Shown piece after piece: positions 10,360-18,206 of a DNA stretch of 64,000 nt (within the stretch, counting starts at the first letter, position 1; each line of letters starts with the position of its first letter). The notes under the pieces are model-generated. The model had not been told where the DNA came from and did not search any database. It saw nothing but the letters and a program-made list of their open reading frames with translations. The position numbers were made by a program, and so were the translations under genes. Location: positions 62,001 through 126,000 of the forward strand of contig NZ_FOBS01000001.1 of assembly GCF_900109885.1 (NCBI RefSeq), in the 5' to 3' direction. The stretch is from Syntrophus gentianae. Lineage in GTDB: Bacteria; Desulfobacterota; Syntrophia; Syntrophales; Syntrophaceae.

Positions 10360-10419
10360 ACTAATACATAGTGAGGTAAATTTTATTTAACTCTTTTTAC
10401 TGGGAATGAGAGGGTAAAA

Positions 10420-11187
10420 ATGCGTAAACCAATATTTGATACCATCCGTGCTCAGCGCGGCAGGGGGTTCACGGCTGAAGAAGTGAAGGAGATCGATGCG
10501 CTTCTCGACCGGCTCGGCGTCGAAGAAGACGTTGCGGCAGTGGCGCGGACTGTACCCGATCCGGTATCCACAGAGACTGCAGAGGCTGCCACGGCAGGGC
10601 TCGACAACCAGCAGGCCTTCTTTGATTCTCTAAGCGAGTCTGGCATCATGGGGCGCACCCTCAAGCCTGATCAGGTAAGGGGGCTTGAGGCGGTCCTGGG
10701 CGCTGCAAAGGCTGCGGGCTGGCAGCTTGCCTTCACCGCCTACGCGCTGGCAACCTCCTGTCATGAGACCAACTATACGATGCAGCCGGTTCGCGAAGCA
10801 TATTGGCTCTCCGAGAACTGGCGGCGCACGAACCTGCGCTATTATCCTTTTTATGGCCGTGGCTATGTCCAGTTAACCTGGAAGGCCAATTACGAAAAGG
10901 CGGATCGCGAGTTGGAACTGAATGGGCGCCTGATCGCCAACCTTGATCTTGCCCTGGCCCCCGACATCGCCGCGAAGATCATGGTAAAGGGAATGCAGGA
11001 AGGCTGGTTCGCCGGCGATAAAACCGGCCAGCGCCACACACTGGCGCGGTATCTGCCGACGAGCGGAGAGGCGAACAAGGCCGAGTTCACCTCGGCACGA
11101 CGGATCATCAACGGGACAGACAAAGCCGGTAAGATCGCGGATGAAGCGATCAAGTTCCAGTCAGCATTGCAGGAGGGTGGCTGGTAA
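10420..11187 (+). CDS. GH19 chitinase-like endolysin (peptidoglycan or chitin hydrolase)
   Basis: This protein is 255 residues. Residues about 60-250 match the glycoside hydrolase 19 fold seen in phage endolysins. An HET triad at 115-117 carries the likely catalytic Glu116, a second acidic residue lies at 126, and YGRGYVQLTW at 145-154 is the family's most typical motif. Residues 1-58 are an acidic leader with no signal peptide. Phage and tailocin endolysins of this family cut the peptidoglycan sugar backbone and need a holin or another exit route; no holin is visible next to it. Its position between large cargo-like genes supports a link to a phage-derived or injection apparatus, though this is only inferred. 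Confidence 0.85.
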   Translation: MRKPIFDTIRAQRGRGFTAEEVKEIDALLDRLGVEEDVAAVARTVPDPVSTETAEAATAGLDNQQAFFDSLSESGIMGRTLKPDQVRGLEAVLGAAKAAGWQLAFTAYALATSCHETNYTMQPVREAYWLSENWRRTNLRYYPFYGRGYVQLTWKANYEKADRELELNGRLIANLDLALAPDIAAKIMVKGMQEGWFAGDKTGQRHTLARYLPTSGEANKAEFTSARRIINGTDKAGKIADEAIKFQSALQEGGW

Positions 11188-11212
11188 GAGAAAAGAAAGG
11201 AGGATCGGACTC

Positions 11213-11830
11213 ATGGCAACAAGGAAAGCGTTGTTGAGTTTCTGCGGCGTGGCAGTTTTCGTGGCCCTTCTGGTATTGTTCAGCTATCGGGCTGTTTACG
11301 GAGCTTATACTGAATTTGCCTTCGACATGCCTCCAGGCTCGCTTGAACGGCCTCTTCCACTGTCCTTCGTGGAAAATGGAATAACGATGAACGCATCCGC
11401 CAGTTCGGAATATTGGCGGCAAACAGATCGATTTGTTTTTACCGGCCTTTCGGGAGGTGTTCTTACAAACGGCCTCCGCCTGGCTCCTTATCCCCCCGAA
11501 ACACTCACCTTGCAGTTTTCTATCGGGCTCGCCCAATTCAATGCAGATTATGCCATCGCTTCCCTATTTGGGGGGTCCAACACGCTTACGCTCGCAGCAT
11601 ATTTCGGAACCACTTTCGTAGGAAATACGGTAAGGACCGGAACGGATAGCGGCTCCATTTCCTTCACATCGTCTGCTTTGTTCGATCGCATCGAACTTAC
11701 ATCGGCTGCAGAGGTGGATTTTGCCGTTGATAATGTCAAAGTTAACGCCGTCCCGTTACCCGGTGCCCTCTTGTTGATGATCCCAGGTCTGGCAGGCATC
11801 ATGGCCCTGAAAAGGAGAATCAGATCGTAA
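11213..11830 (+). CDS. Exported protein with PEP-CTERM-like sorting tail
   Basis: This protein is 205 residues. The start is the ATG at 11213, just after AAAGGAGGATCGGACTC; an upstream in-frame ATG lies inside the endolysin gene. Residues 1-31 form a signal peptide ending near VYGAY. The C-terminus reads VPLPGALLLMIPG, then a short hydrophobic run and a basic KRRIRS end. That is the arrangement of exosortase substrates (VPxPG variants of PEP-CTERM). The middle is beta-rich and resembles small PEP-CTERM beta-sandwich proteins. Exosortase would cleave the tail and attach the protein at the surface or in the matrix. No exosortase gene is present in this window. Confidence 0.8.
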   Translation: MATRKALLSFCGVAVFVALLVLFSYRAVYGAYTEFAFDMPPGSLERPLPLSFVENGITMNASASSEYWRQTDRFVFTGLSGGVLTNGLRLAPYPPETLTLQFSIGLAQFNADYAIASLFGGSNTLTLAAYFGTTFVGNTVRTGTDSGSISFTSSALFDRIELTSAAEVDFAVDNVKVNAVPLPGALLLMIPGLAGIMALKRRIRS

Positions 11831-12254
11831 ACGGGAACCTCGCAATCGCATAATTTACCGCATCTCTTGTCAATGGGAGATCCGGATATGCACGATACAT
11901 CCTTTCAAAGCTGGCAACAGGAGGTTTTCCTCCCCCAACCGCCTGCGTGTAAACCCGAAAGAGAGTTTGCTTTTTTCAAAGAAGAGAAAGTGTTATGATG
12001 GTTCAACTATTTTGGTGGAATTTTCCCAACCTTCAACAAGGAAACGCCCCCTGAATTCATTACGAAAAGGCAGGAAAAGACTGTCGCAGGAGCTTTTGGA
12101 GATAATCGGCGCGTTCAACGAATCCTATATAAACACTTGAACGTGCAGCCAGATGTTTTCTTCCTCGATACATGACGGCAAGAACACCTTCCCCCTGGGT
12201 GATCCAGACACTGGAGAAGGAGTTCTGTCAATCAGCAATTTTAAGGAGGAACAG
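11831..12254 (+). promoter_or_regulatory. Intergenic region with a possible extended -10 promoter (11991-11999)
   Basis: These 424 bases hold no convincing gene. TGTTATGAT at 11991-11999 fits an extended -10 element (TGnTATGAT), without a clear -35 box. Transcription from it would give a leader of about 250 bases before the hydrolase gene at 12255. No riboswitch or strong hairpin was recognised. Confidence 0.3.
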
Positions 12255-13733
12255 ATGACAACTCTTTGCACAAGCCGTTTCGCAGTCGTACAAGCCGGGT
12301 CTACCCTTTATCTTCCCTATTGCAGAAATTACAGCCTCAACAGGAGAAACGCAAGCATCACGCGGGCCGTCTTTGCCCTCCACGGTGCGGATCCGATCGC
12401 CCAGGATTATTACCAGAACACCCTGGATGCCGCCCAGTTGATCTCCTCCAATCTTGCCGACGAAACGCTGATTGTCGCCCCACAGTTCATCAAGCACAGC
12501 GAATTGACTGAAATTACAGCCACGGTGCCGGACAATGTCCTGCTGTGGACTGGCGAACGTTTCGAAGGAGGGCTTTCACACTCAAAAAATGCAAGTGGCG
12601 GTGGACAACCGTTCAGGGTGAGCAGTTTCACGGTCCTCGATGCGATGCTGCAACACGTCGCCACATCCGGTCATTTCCCCAATCTGCGACGGATCGTGAT
12701 CTTCGGGCAGTCCGGCGGTGGCAGTTTTGCCAACCTGTTTGCGGCAAGCAGCAGGTTCGAGCAGACCTATGCGGAACCCGCAGGCATCGCTGTCCGATAT
12801 ATCGTCATGAATGCAGGGAGTTGTTTGTATTTCACAGACGAGCGCGTCAAACCGCGGACAGGGAGACCGGAAACTCCATTCGACTTTGATTTCGAAGTTC
12901 CGACGGATGCCACGATCGACGCAGCCATTGACTTCTGCCGGGACTTTGGCGGAACCGATTGCGGAACAAGATTCGACTGTCGCACCGAATATAACCGGTA
13001 TGCCGATGGCCTGGAGGACCTTGCCGACCGGTCAGAGTATCACCGGGACAATGGACTGACCGGGGCAGACCTGCGCAATCAGTACAGTACCCGGAATGTG
13101 ATTCATCTCGCCGGGAGCGAGGACAGGATCCTTGGGAACGACACGAGAGACACCGGCATCGACCCGGTTCTGGTCCTCAAGGGCAAGGACAGAATGGAGC
13201 GGGCGGTCCTTTATTTCACGCATCTGCGCCGGGTATTCTCCGAAAACCTGATCGATCGGATTCATCGGCTGGAAATCGTCCCGGGCGTGGGACACGGCGG
13301 CAAAGCGATCATCACGTCGGCAATTGGCCGCCGCTACATCTTCGAGGATTTTGAGGAGGTGACCATGACGACACTCGCAGACTACAAGGTGCTTCGAGAC
13401 ACGAAATTTACTCTGAACGCTGGACGGCAGGAATCCCTGGATTTCGATCTTCCCGGGAATATCGTGCGTTCGGGAAACTCGGAACGCCCCATGCTCAGCT
13501 TTTTCTCGGATCCCAGCGGCGATGCACGGACACTCCGGTATACGGTCCAGATCAATGGCAATCTAGTGGTCGATTATACCTATACGGGGGGCGTAGGACG
13601 CCAGCACACCGAGGTTCTGAGTCATGAGCACTTGAATCCCCTGGGCAGAAACAGAGTCAGATTCAGGGTCGAGAGCGGCACCGGTTCCGTCGGATTCTCC
13701 GACGTCGTACTCTGGTATCAGCGGTACATCTAA
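12255..13733 (+). CDS. Alpha/beta hydrolase with C-terminal beta domain
   Basis: This protein is 492 residues. The start at 12255 is fixed by TTAAGGAGGAACAG immediately upstream; an in-frame ATG 34 codons earlier has no ribosome site. The hydrolase fold shows the nucleophile elbow GQSGGG (Ser about 153), a candidate acid in GSEDR (about 288) and a candidate histidine in GVGHGG (about 345). A beta-rich domain follows from about residue 375 and ends in a jelly-roll-like module. There is no signal peptide or membrane span. The substrate is unknown; esterase or lipase activity is the most likely. It belongs to the same co-directional set as the larger hydrolase at 18207. Confidence 0.75.
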   Translation: MTTLCTSRFAVVQAGSTLYLPYCRNYSLNRRNASITRAVFALHGADPIAQDYYQNTLDAAQLISSNLADETLIVAPQFIKHSELTEITATVPDNVLLWTGERFEGGLSHSKNASGGGQPFRVSSFTVLDAMLQHVATSGHFPNLRRIVIFGQSGGGSFANLFAASSRFEQTYAEPAGIAVRYIVMNAGSCLYFTDERVKPRTGRPETPFDFDFEVPTDATIDAAIDFCRDFGGTDCGTRFDCRTEYNRYADGLEDLADRSEYHRDNGLTGADLRNQYSTRNVIHLAGSEDRILGNDTRDTGIDPVLVLKGKDRMERAVLYFTHLRRVFSENLIDRIHRLEIVPGVGHGGKAIITSAIGRRYIFEDFEEVTMTTLADYKVLRDTKFTLNAGRQESLDFDLPGNIVRSGNSERPMLSFFSDPSGDARTLRYTVQINGNLVVDYTYTGGVGRQHTEVLSHEHLNPLGRNRVRFRVESGTGSVGFSDVVLWYQRYI

Positions 13734-13806
13734 AATCAATGGAAGCCGAAGAAACAGATGCCGAGTTCAGGCGACCAGAATTCCTGCCTGGAATTGGGAG
13801 GGGATT

Positions 13807-14868
13807 ATGATGATTGACGATCCATCAGACGATAGAGAAGAAGACGCCGCGAAGGAGCTGCTGCTGGCAGATCTCAGCCATCTGCAGGAGTCCTTCTGGA
13901 AAAATGAGGAGACGGGCGAAAAGCGCGTAACGTTCTTCATCACCCTGGTTACCGCGGTGATTACCGCACTGGTCGCCATATCAGGCGAGAAAGGTGTGAC
14001 AGACAATCTCCTGAAAGAACTTCTCCTCTACTTTGCTTTTTCTTCTTTATTCTTGGTTGGACTCGTTACGCTCTTCCGACTGATCAAAAGGAATGAAGTC
14101 ACAGACGGCTACAAGAAGGACATGCGGAACATTCGGGAGAGATTCCGGGATTACTATGACGATCGGGGCGTGCTTTTCAGATACAGACCTTTCGCTTCCC
14201 CAGATGAAAAAAAGTCTTCAGAATTGCGAAAATTCGGTGGGCTCGCCTACACGGTTGCCGCAATAAACAGCCTCCTTGTAGCCGCGGCCACTGCTATAGC
14301 ACTTTATTCCAACAGCATCACGCCATTCCTCAACACTGGAACAACAATCGTCATTGCCTTTGTTGCTGGATTCCTTATTCAGATAGCATATATCCGGAAA
14401 AGAGAAGAGCAAAGCAAGAGAGATTTCAGCAAACCTCCTTTCACACACGCCGGAGGCGTCGTTGTCAGGTACGAAGAAGGGAAAGAACCCCTTTTCCTGA
14501 TCGTATCGACGTCGAAGGCGAAGATACCTCCTCAGTGGGTCCTTCCAAAGGGTCATATCAATACCAAAACAAACGAAAGCATGGAGAGGACGGCGGTCCG
14601 CGAGGTCTGGGAAGAAGCCGGCGTCGTAACAAGTGTCAGAGGGCCATTGGGAGTGAGCCGGTTTCGTATGAGGGAAGAAGACGTTGTTACGAAATACTTT
14701 TTGCTGGAGTACATCGACGAAAAGGAGAGCCCGGAGAAGCGCGAGAAGCAATGGTGTCCTTACAAGGAAGGCAGTCGACGATTGACTTTCCCTGATGCAC
14801 GGAAACTCCTGCGAAAAGCGGACTACATAGTTTCCCGGCATTCACGGTTGTCAAATCTTGACATCTGA
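13807..14868 (+). CDS. Membrane-anchored Nudix hydrolase
   Basis: This protein is 353 residues. Four likely membrane helices lie at about 41-59, 72-92, 144-167 and 178-195, with a cytoplasmic loop between the pairs. A Nudix domain follows (about 210-345). The Nudix box is Gly249, Glu257, then REVWEEAGV at 265-273, with Glu269 and Glu270 as metal ligands. The Gly-Glu gap is seven residues instead of the usual five. Nudix enzymes hydrolyse nucleoside diphosphates linked to another group. Fusion to membrane helices recalls sensor or defence proteins, but no partner domain is identified. The next gene follows within about 90 bases, so they are probably co-transcribed. Confidence 0.8.
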   Translation: MMIDDPSDDREEDAAKELLLADLSHLQESFWKNEETGEKRVTFFITLVTAVITALVAISGEKGVTDNLLKELLLYFAFSSLFLVGLVTLFRLIKRNEVTDGYKKDMRNIRERFRDYYDDRGVLFRYRPFASPDEKKSSELRKFGGLAYTVAAINSLLVAAATAIALYSNSITPFLNTGTTIVIAFVAGFLIQIAYIRKREEQSKRDFSKPPFTHAGGVVVRYEEGKEPLFLIVSTSKAKIPPQWVLPKGHINTKTNESMERTAVREVWEEAGVVTSVRGPLGVSRFRMREEDVVTKYFLLEYIDEKESPEKREKQWCPYKEGSRRLTFPDARKLLRKADYIVSRHSRLSNLDI

Positions 14869-14959
14869 AAAGGATGACCTCGAATTCCTCCGGCCTGAAT
14901 TTCAGGGGGATGAAACGATAAGGGCGCAAAACAAACAGATAGGAAAGGAAAACCCTACG

Positions 14960-15823
14960 ATGAGCGATCTCAAAAGACTTGCAGATTTTCAAAACACGTT
15001 TTTCAAAACCGTCAAGGATGTGGGTGAGGGAGGAAAGCTGATATCCGGCAAGATTCAAGAAGAGCTGACATCAGGAAAGGACGTTCCGGCATTCCTCAAG
15101 ACCGACTTCAGCGTTTTGATCAAGGAAATAGGGGCCCTGGCGGCAGCCCAGAACCTGCTGGACGGGATTGGAATCGAACTGTCCAACGATTTTAAAAAGC
15201 TTTTTATAAGCAGGGACTGCGATGAATTCGTCCATAATTTCAGCGAACTCGTCCACGTTTCCCGCCTTACGGAAGTGCCGGACGTGCTGCGGGGCATTCT
15301 TCACATGGAAGCAGGCGTGGCTCTCTCCTTTGTTACCGCGATCAGGAATGTCCCAAGTCTGAGAATGGGAGACTATGAAGACAGCGTTCGTCAATACTTC
15401 TTCTCCAAGGAAGGCTACAAGACAGTATCCGGGAATTCGGTAATGCCTCCGAGACTTCCGATTTACAGCGGTGTTGCGGGTGTCAGGGAGTATGCCAGGA
15501 GAATCGATGGCGAAGGTTACCTGCGAGACCTGACCAGGATCATTGCCGAGACGACGGGCGACAAGGTCTATGACCTGAAAAATCGATATGCCCGTTTCAA
15601 GAATCAATATCAAGACGACCCCAAAACGAGGAAACTGGTGGACTGGTTCGATTCCTTCGGAGATCTCGCGGAAGCCTCGGTGCTTCCCGTCATTGAAAGC
15701 GCCCTTAACGGCGTCTCAACTCTTCAATTGAATCCGCTGGTTGCGGCCGCCGTGGGAACATTCTGTTCCGTCACGGTCAGAAAGGCCACGGAACATTCCT
15801 ATCTCTGGCTCGTCGAACATTAA
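14960..15823 (+). CDS. Protein of unknown function downstream of the Nudix gene
   Basis: This protein is 287 residues. The ATG at 14960 follows AGGAAAGGAAAACCCTACG. An in-frame ATG at 14858 overlaps the Nudix gene and lacks a ribosome site. The sequence is mostly helical, with a hydrophobic C-terminal stretch (about 255-280) that might be a membrane anchor. No signal peptide or catalytic motif is apparent. It is probably co-transcribed with the Nudix gene upstream and the exported glucoamylase-like gene 19 bases downstream. Confidence 0.65.
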   Translation: MSDLKRLADFQNTFFKTVKDVGEGGKLISGKIQEELTSGKDVPAFLKTDFSVLIKEIGALAAAQNLLDGIGIELSNDFKKLFISRDCDEFVHNFSELVHVSRLTEVPDVLRGILHMEAGVALSFVTAIRNVPSLRMGDYEDSVRQYFFSKEGYKTVSGNSVMPPRLPIYSGVAGVREYARRIDGEGYLRDLTRIIAETTGDKVYDLKNRYARFKNQYQDDPKTRKLVDWFDSFGDLAEASVLPVIESALNGVSTLQLNPLVAAAVGTFCSVTVRKATEHSYLWLVEH

Positions 15824-15841
15824 CGCACGGGAGAAGAGCAG

Positions 15842-18148
15842 ATGAAGATTACCAGGATTTTATTGTTTTCGGCCCTGTTGATGCTGTTTTTTGCGGCATC
15901 CGCCCGGGTAGAGGCGGACCATTCGAACCCGTCGGATTATCAGGCCGGGGAGGAATCTGATACGACACGCCCCCTTAATCTTTCCTCCCTTCCTGCCGCT
16001 GGACAGAACGTCGTCTCCCAGGCGGTCCTGATTGATTTCAGCAAGACGAATATCGTGACGAAAGCAGACAGCGGCATTAATGATTTTTCTGGCAACATGG
16101 GGGCGCTCAACAAAAACGGGATTTCATACGGAAGCAGCAGGCTGGTTTGTTCAAAGGGCAATTCATGTGCACAGCAGCTTAAATGGGATTTCAGCATTGA
16201 CAGTGATCGAGAGGCGTATACGGGGATCTTCTATTCCCTCTTCGGCCTCACGGACACCCGGACAACCTTTGACGGGACGACGGTCGGGACAACCTCTTTC
16301 CCTGAACACAGTCTCGATCTCGACAGGATTGACGGCCAACTGATCGAACCGGACGGACCCCGCAAATTCAAGACCCTGCGGATCCAACTGGCCAATCAAG
16401 GAACTGCAACGGTAACGCTACGCGTCGAACTGAAAGATACGAAGGGAGGCGGCAGGTTTTCCCGTTTCAGAATCAGCGCGGTGACAGCAAAAACGCTTAT
16501 CTGGAATTTTCGCGATTCTTCGCAGTACAGGACGGTCGGGGGAAAGGACCTGGATCTTCAGAAGGCAAAGATCCTGAGTTTCGTGATCGAACGGGAGAAC
16601 ATCGGGGACAAGATCAAGAACCCCCTCAAGGGGAAATTGGCCATTCATAAGGTATCCTATGTTCCGGATCGCACCGAGGTCGAGCCTTTAAGCAACGCGA
16701 AACTGCTCGATCTTCTTGAAAGACGTGCGGCCCAGTATTTTATCGACTGGACGAGCCGCAAGAAGGATTCTCTGGGAATCCCCCAGGACCGTTCCACTTT
16801 CGGTGATCTCCTGACGGTAGGCGGCATCGGCTTCGCCCTGCCGGCATACATCATCAGCGCCGAACGGGGCTGGATTTCGCGAAGCGCCGCAATATCAAAG
16901 ACGCTCTCCGTGCTTCGCAAGCTCGACGATACCTCTTCATTCGGGGCCACCCCCATGGGACGCATCGGGTACAAGGGCTTTTTCTACCATTTCCTCGGAG
17001 TTGACGGCAAAAGAAAGCTCAATTACGATGATCCGGCGACCCCGACGCGCGAGGACCTCAACACGGTCGAGCTCTCGACAATCGATACCGGCCTGGCGCT
17101 GATGGGCGTCCTTGCGGCACAGAGCTATTTTAAAGGCTCAGCAGAGAAAGAAGTTGAAATACGGTCATTGGCCCAGCGCATCTATAACCGGGTCGAGTGG
17201 GACTTCATGCTGAGGACGGAAGCCCCTGATGCAAACCGGTTCTATCTCGGCTGGAAACCAAACGAAGAGCGAAAAGGCGCCTCCTTCGAGATCCCTGACG
17301 CGAAAGGAAAAGGCAAATATTCCGGGACCTCCGCAAATCCTTCAACGCTCGACTATTACACGGACGAGGCCCTGATTGACATCCTGCTTGCCGCCGGTTC
17401 CACAACCCACCCGATCGATGCCCAGGCCGCCTATTGCGCCCTGATCAAAACACCCGATGAAAACAAACTCATTCGGACCCATCCGGGGGCTTTATTCACC
17501 TATCAATTCCTTCGGGCCTTTATCAACCTGCAAGGCGTCACCCTCCCGGCCTGTCCCGGTGAAGGGGCGGCAAATTGGTATGCCAATTCCCAGAAGGCGA
17601 TCAACACAACGATCCAGTATGTCGAGAGCAATCCCCCGGGATTTTCGACCTACGGGCCCAATGCCTGGGGCTTGTCCGCAGCGGAGGGACCGGACGACCA
17701 GTACCGGGCTTACTGCGCTCCGACCGCGGCCATAGGCGTTCCGCCACAGGACGGGACGGTCACCTATTACGGGATGATAAGCTCCGTGAGCTCCGGCACA
17801 AGCCTCAAAACCAGGGCTATTCAGGCGTTGCGGAACGCCTGGAAGAGAAAAGACTGGCATTACCGGTTCTCCCTTCCGGACGCCTTCAACGACAACATCT
17901 CCCAGGCCGGCCTCGCCCCTGTCGAAGGCAATCCGCTCCTCCGCAAGAGCGGACCCTGGATGAACCGGCAGCTCTTTGCAATCGACCAGGGACCGATGCT
18001 CCTTCATCTCGAAAATGCCCGTTCCGGCCTCATCTGGAACCTCCTGGCGAAGAACAGGAACATCAAGAGGGGTTTGGATCGCCTTCGCACGCCCCTTGAG
18101 AACTCCCTCCAGGAAGAGGACAGGGAAGGCGAGGAGCAGGAAAGGTGA
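15842..18148 (+). CDS. Exported glucoamylase-like (DUF3131/COG5368-type) protein
   Basis: This protein is 768 residues. Residues 1-25 are a Sec signal peptide. Residues about 60-265 are a beta-sandwich, possibly carbohydrate binding. From about residue 280 to 745 the protein follows the (alpha/alpha)6 glucoamylase-like family: YFIDWTSRKKDSLGIPQDR, then FYHFLG, ELSTIDTGLALMGVL, WDFMLR and later WGLSAAEGPD. Members are found near cyclic beta-glucan and exopolysaccharide genes and are thought to act on glycans in the periplasm. The last ~30 residues are strongly charged (EEDREGEEQER). The start follows GGGAGAAGAGCAG. The glycan substrate cannot be named from sequence. Confidence 0.8.
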   Translation: MKITRILLFSALLMLFFAASARVEADHSNPSDYQAGEESDTTRPLNLSSLPAAGQNVVSQAVLIDFSKTNIVTKADSGINDFSGNMGALNKNGISYGSSRLVCSKGNSCAQQLKWDFSIDSDREAYTGIFYSLFGLTDTRTTFDGTTVGTTSFPEHSLDLDRIDGQLIEPDGPRKFKTLRIQLANQGTATVTLRVELKDTKGGGRFSRFRISAVTAKTLIWNFRDSSQYRTVGGKDLDLQKAKILSFVIERENIGDKIKNPLKGKLAIHKVSYVPDRTEVEPLSNAKLLDLLERRAAQYFIDWTSRKKDSLGIPQDRSTFGDLLTVGGIGFALPAYIISAERGWISRSAAISKTLSVLRKLDDTSSFGATPMGRIGYKGFFYHFLGVDGKRKLNYDDPATPTREDLNTVELSTIDTGLALMGVLAAQSYFKGSAEKEVEIRSLAQRIYNRVEWDFMLRTEAPDANRFYLGWKPNEERKGASFEIPDAKGKGKYSGTSANPSTLDYYTDEALIDILLAAGSTTHPIDAQAAYCALIKTPDENKLIRTHPGALFTYQFLRAFINLQGVTLPACPGEGAANWYANSQKAINTTIQYVESNPPGFSTYGPNAWGLSAAEGPDDQYRAYCAPTAAIGVPPQDGTVTYYGMISSVSSGTSLKTRAIQALRNAWKRKDWHYRFSLPDAFNDNISQAGLAPVEGNPLLRKSGPWMNRQLFAIDQGPMLLHLENARSGLIWNLLAKNRNIKRGLDRLRTPLENSLQEEDREGEEQER

Positions 18149-18206
18149 AGCGCTCATTTCAATTGCCTTGACATAGGGCAGCAATCACAAGAAAGGAGGA
18201 AAGAAG

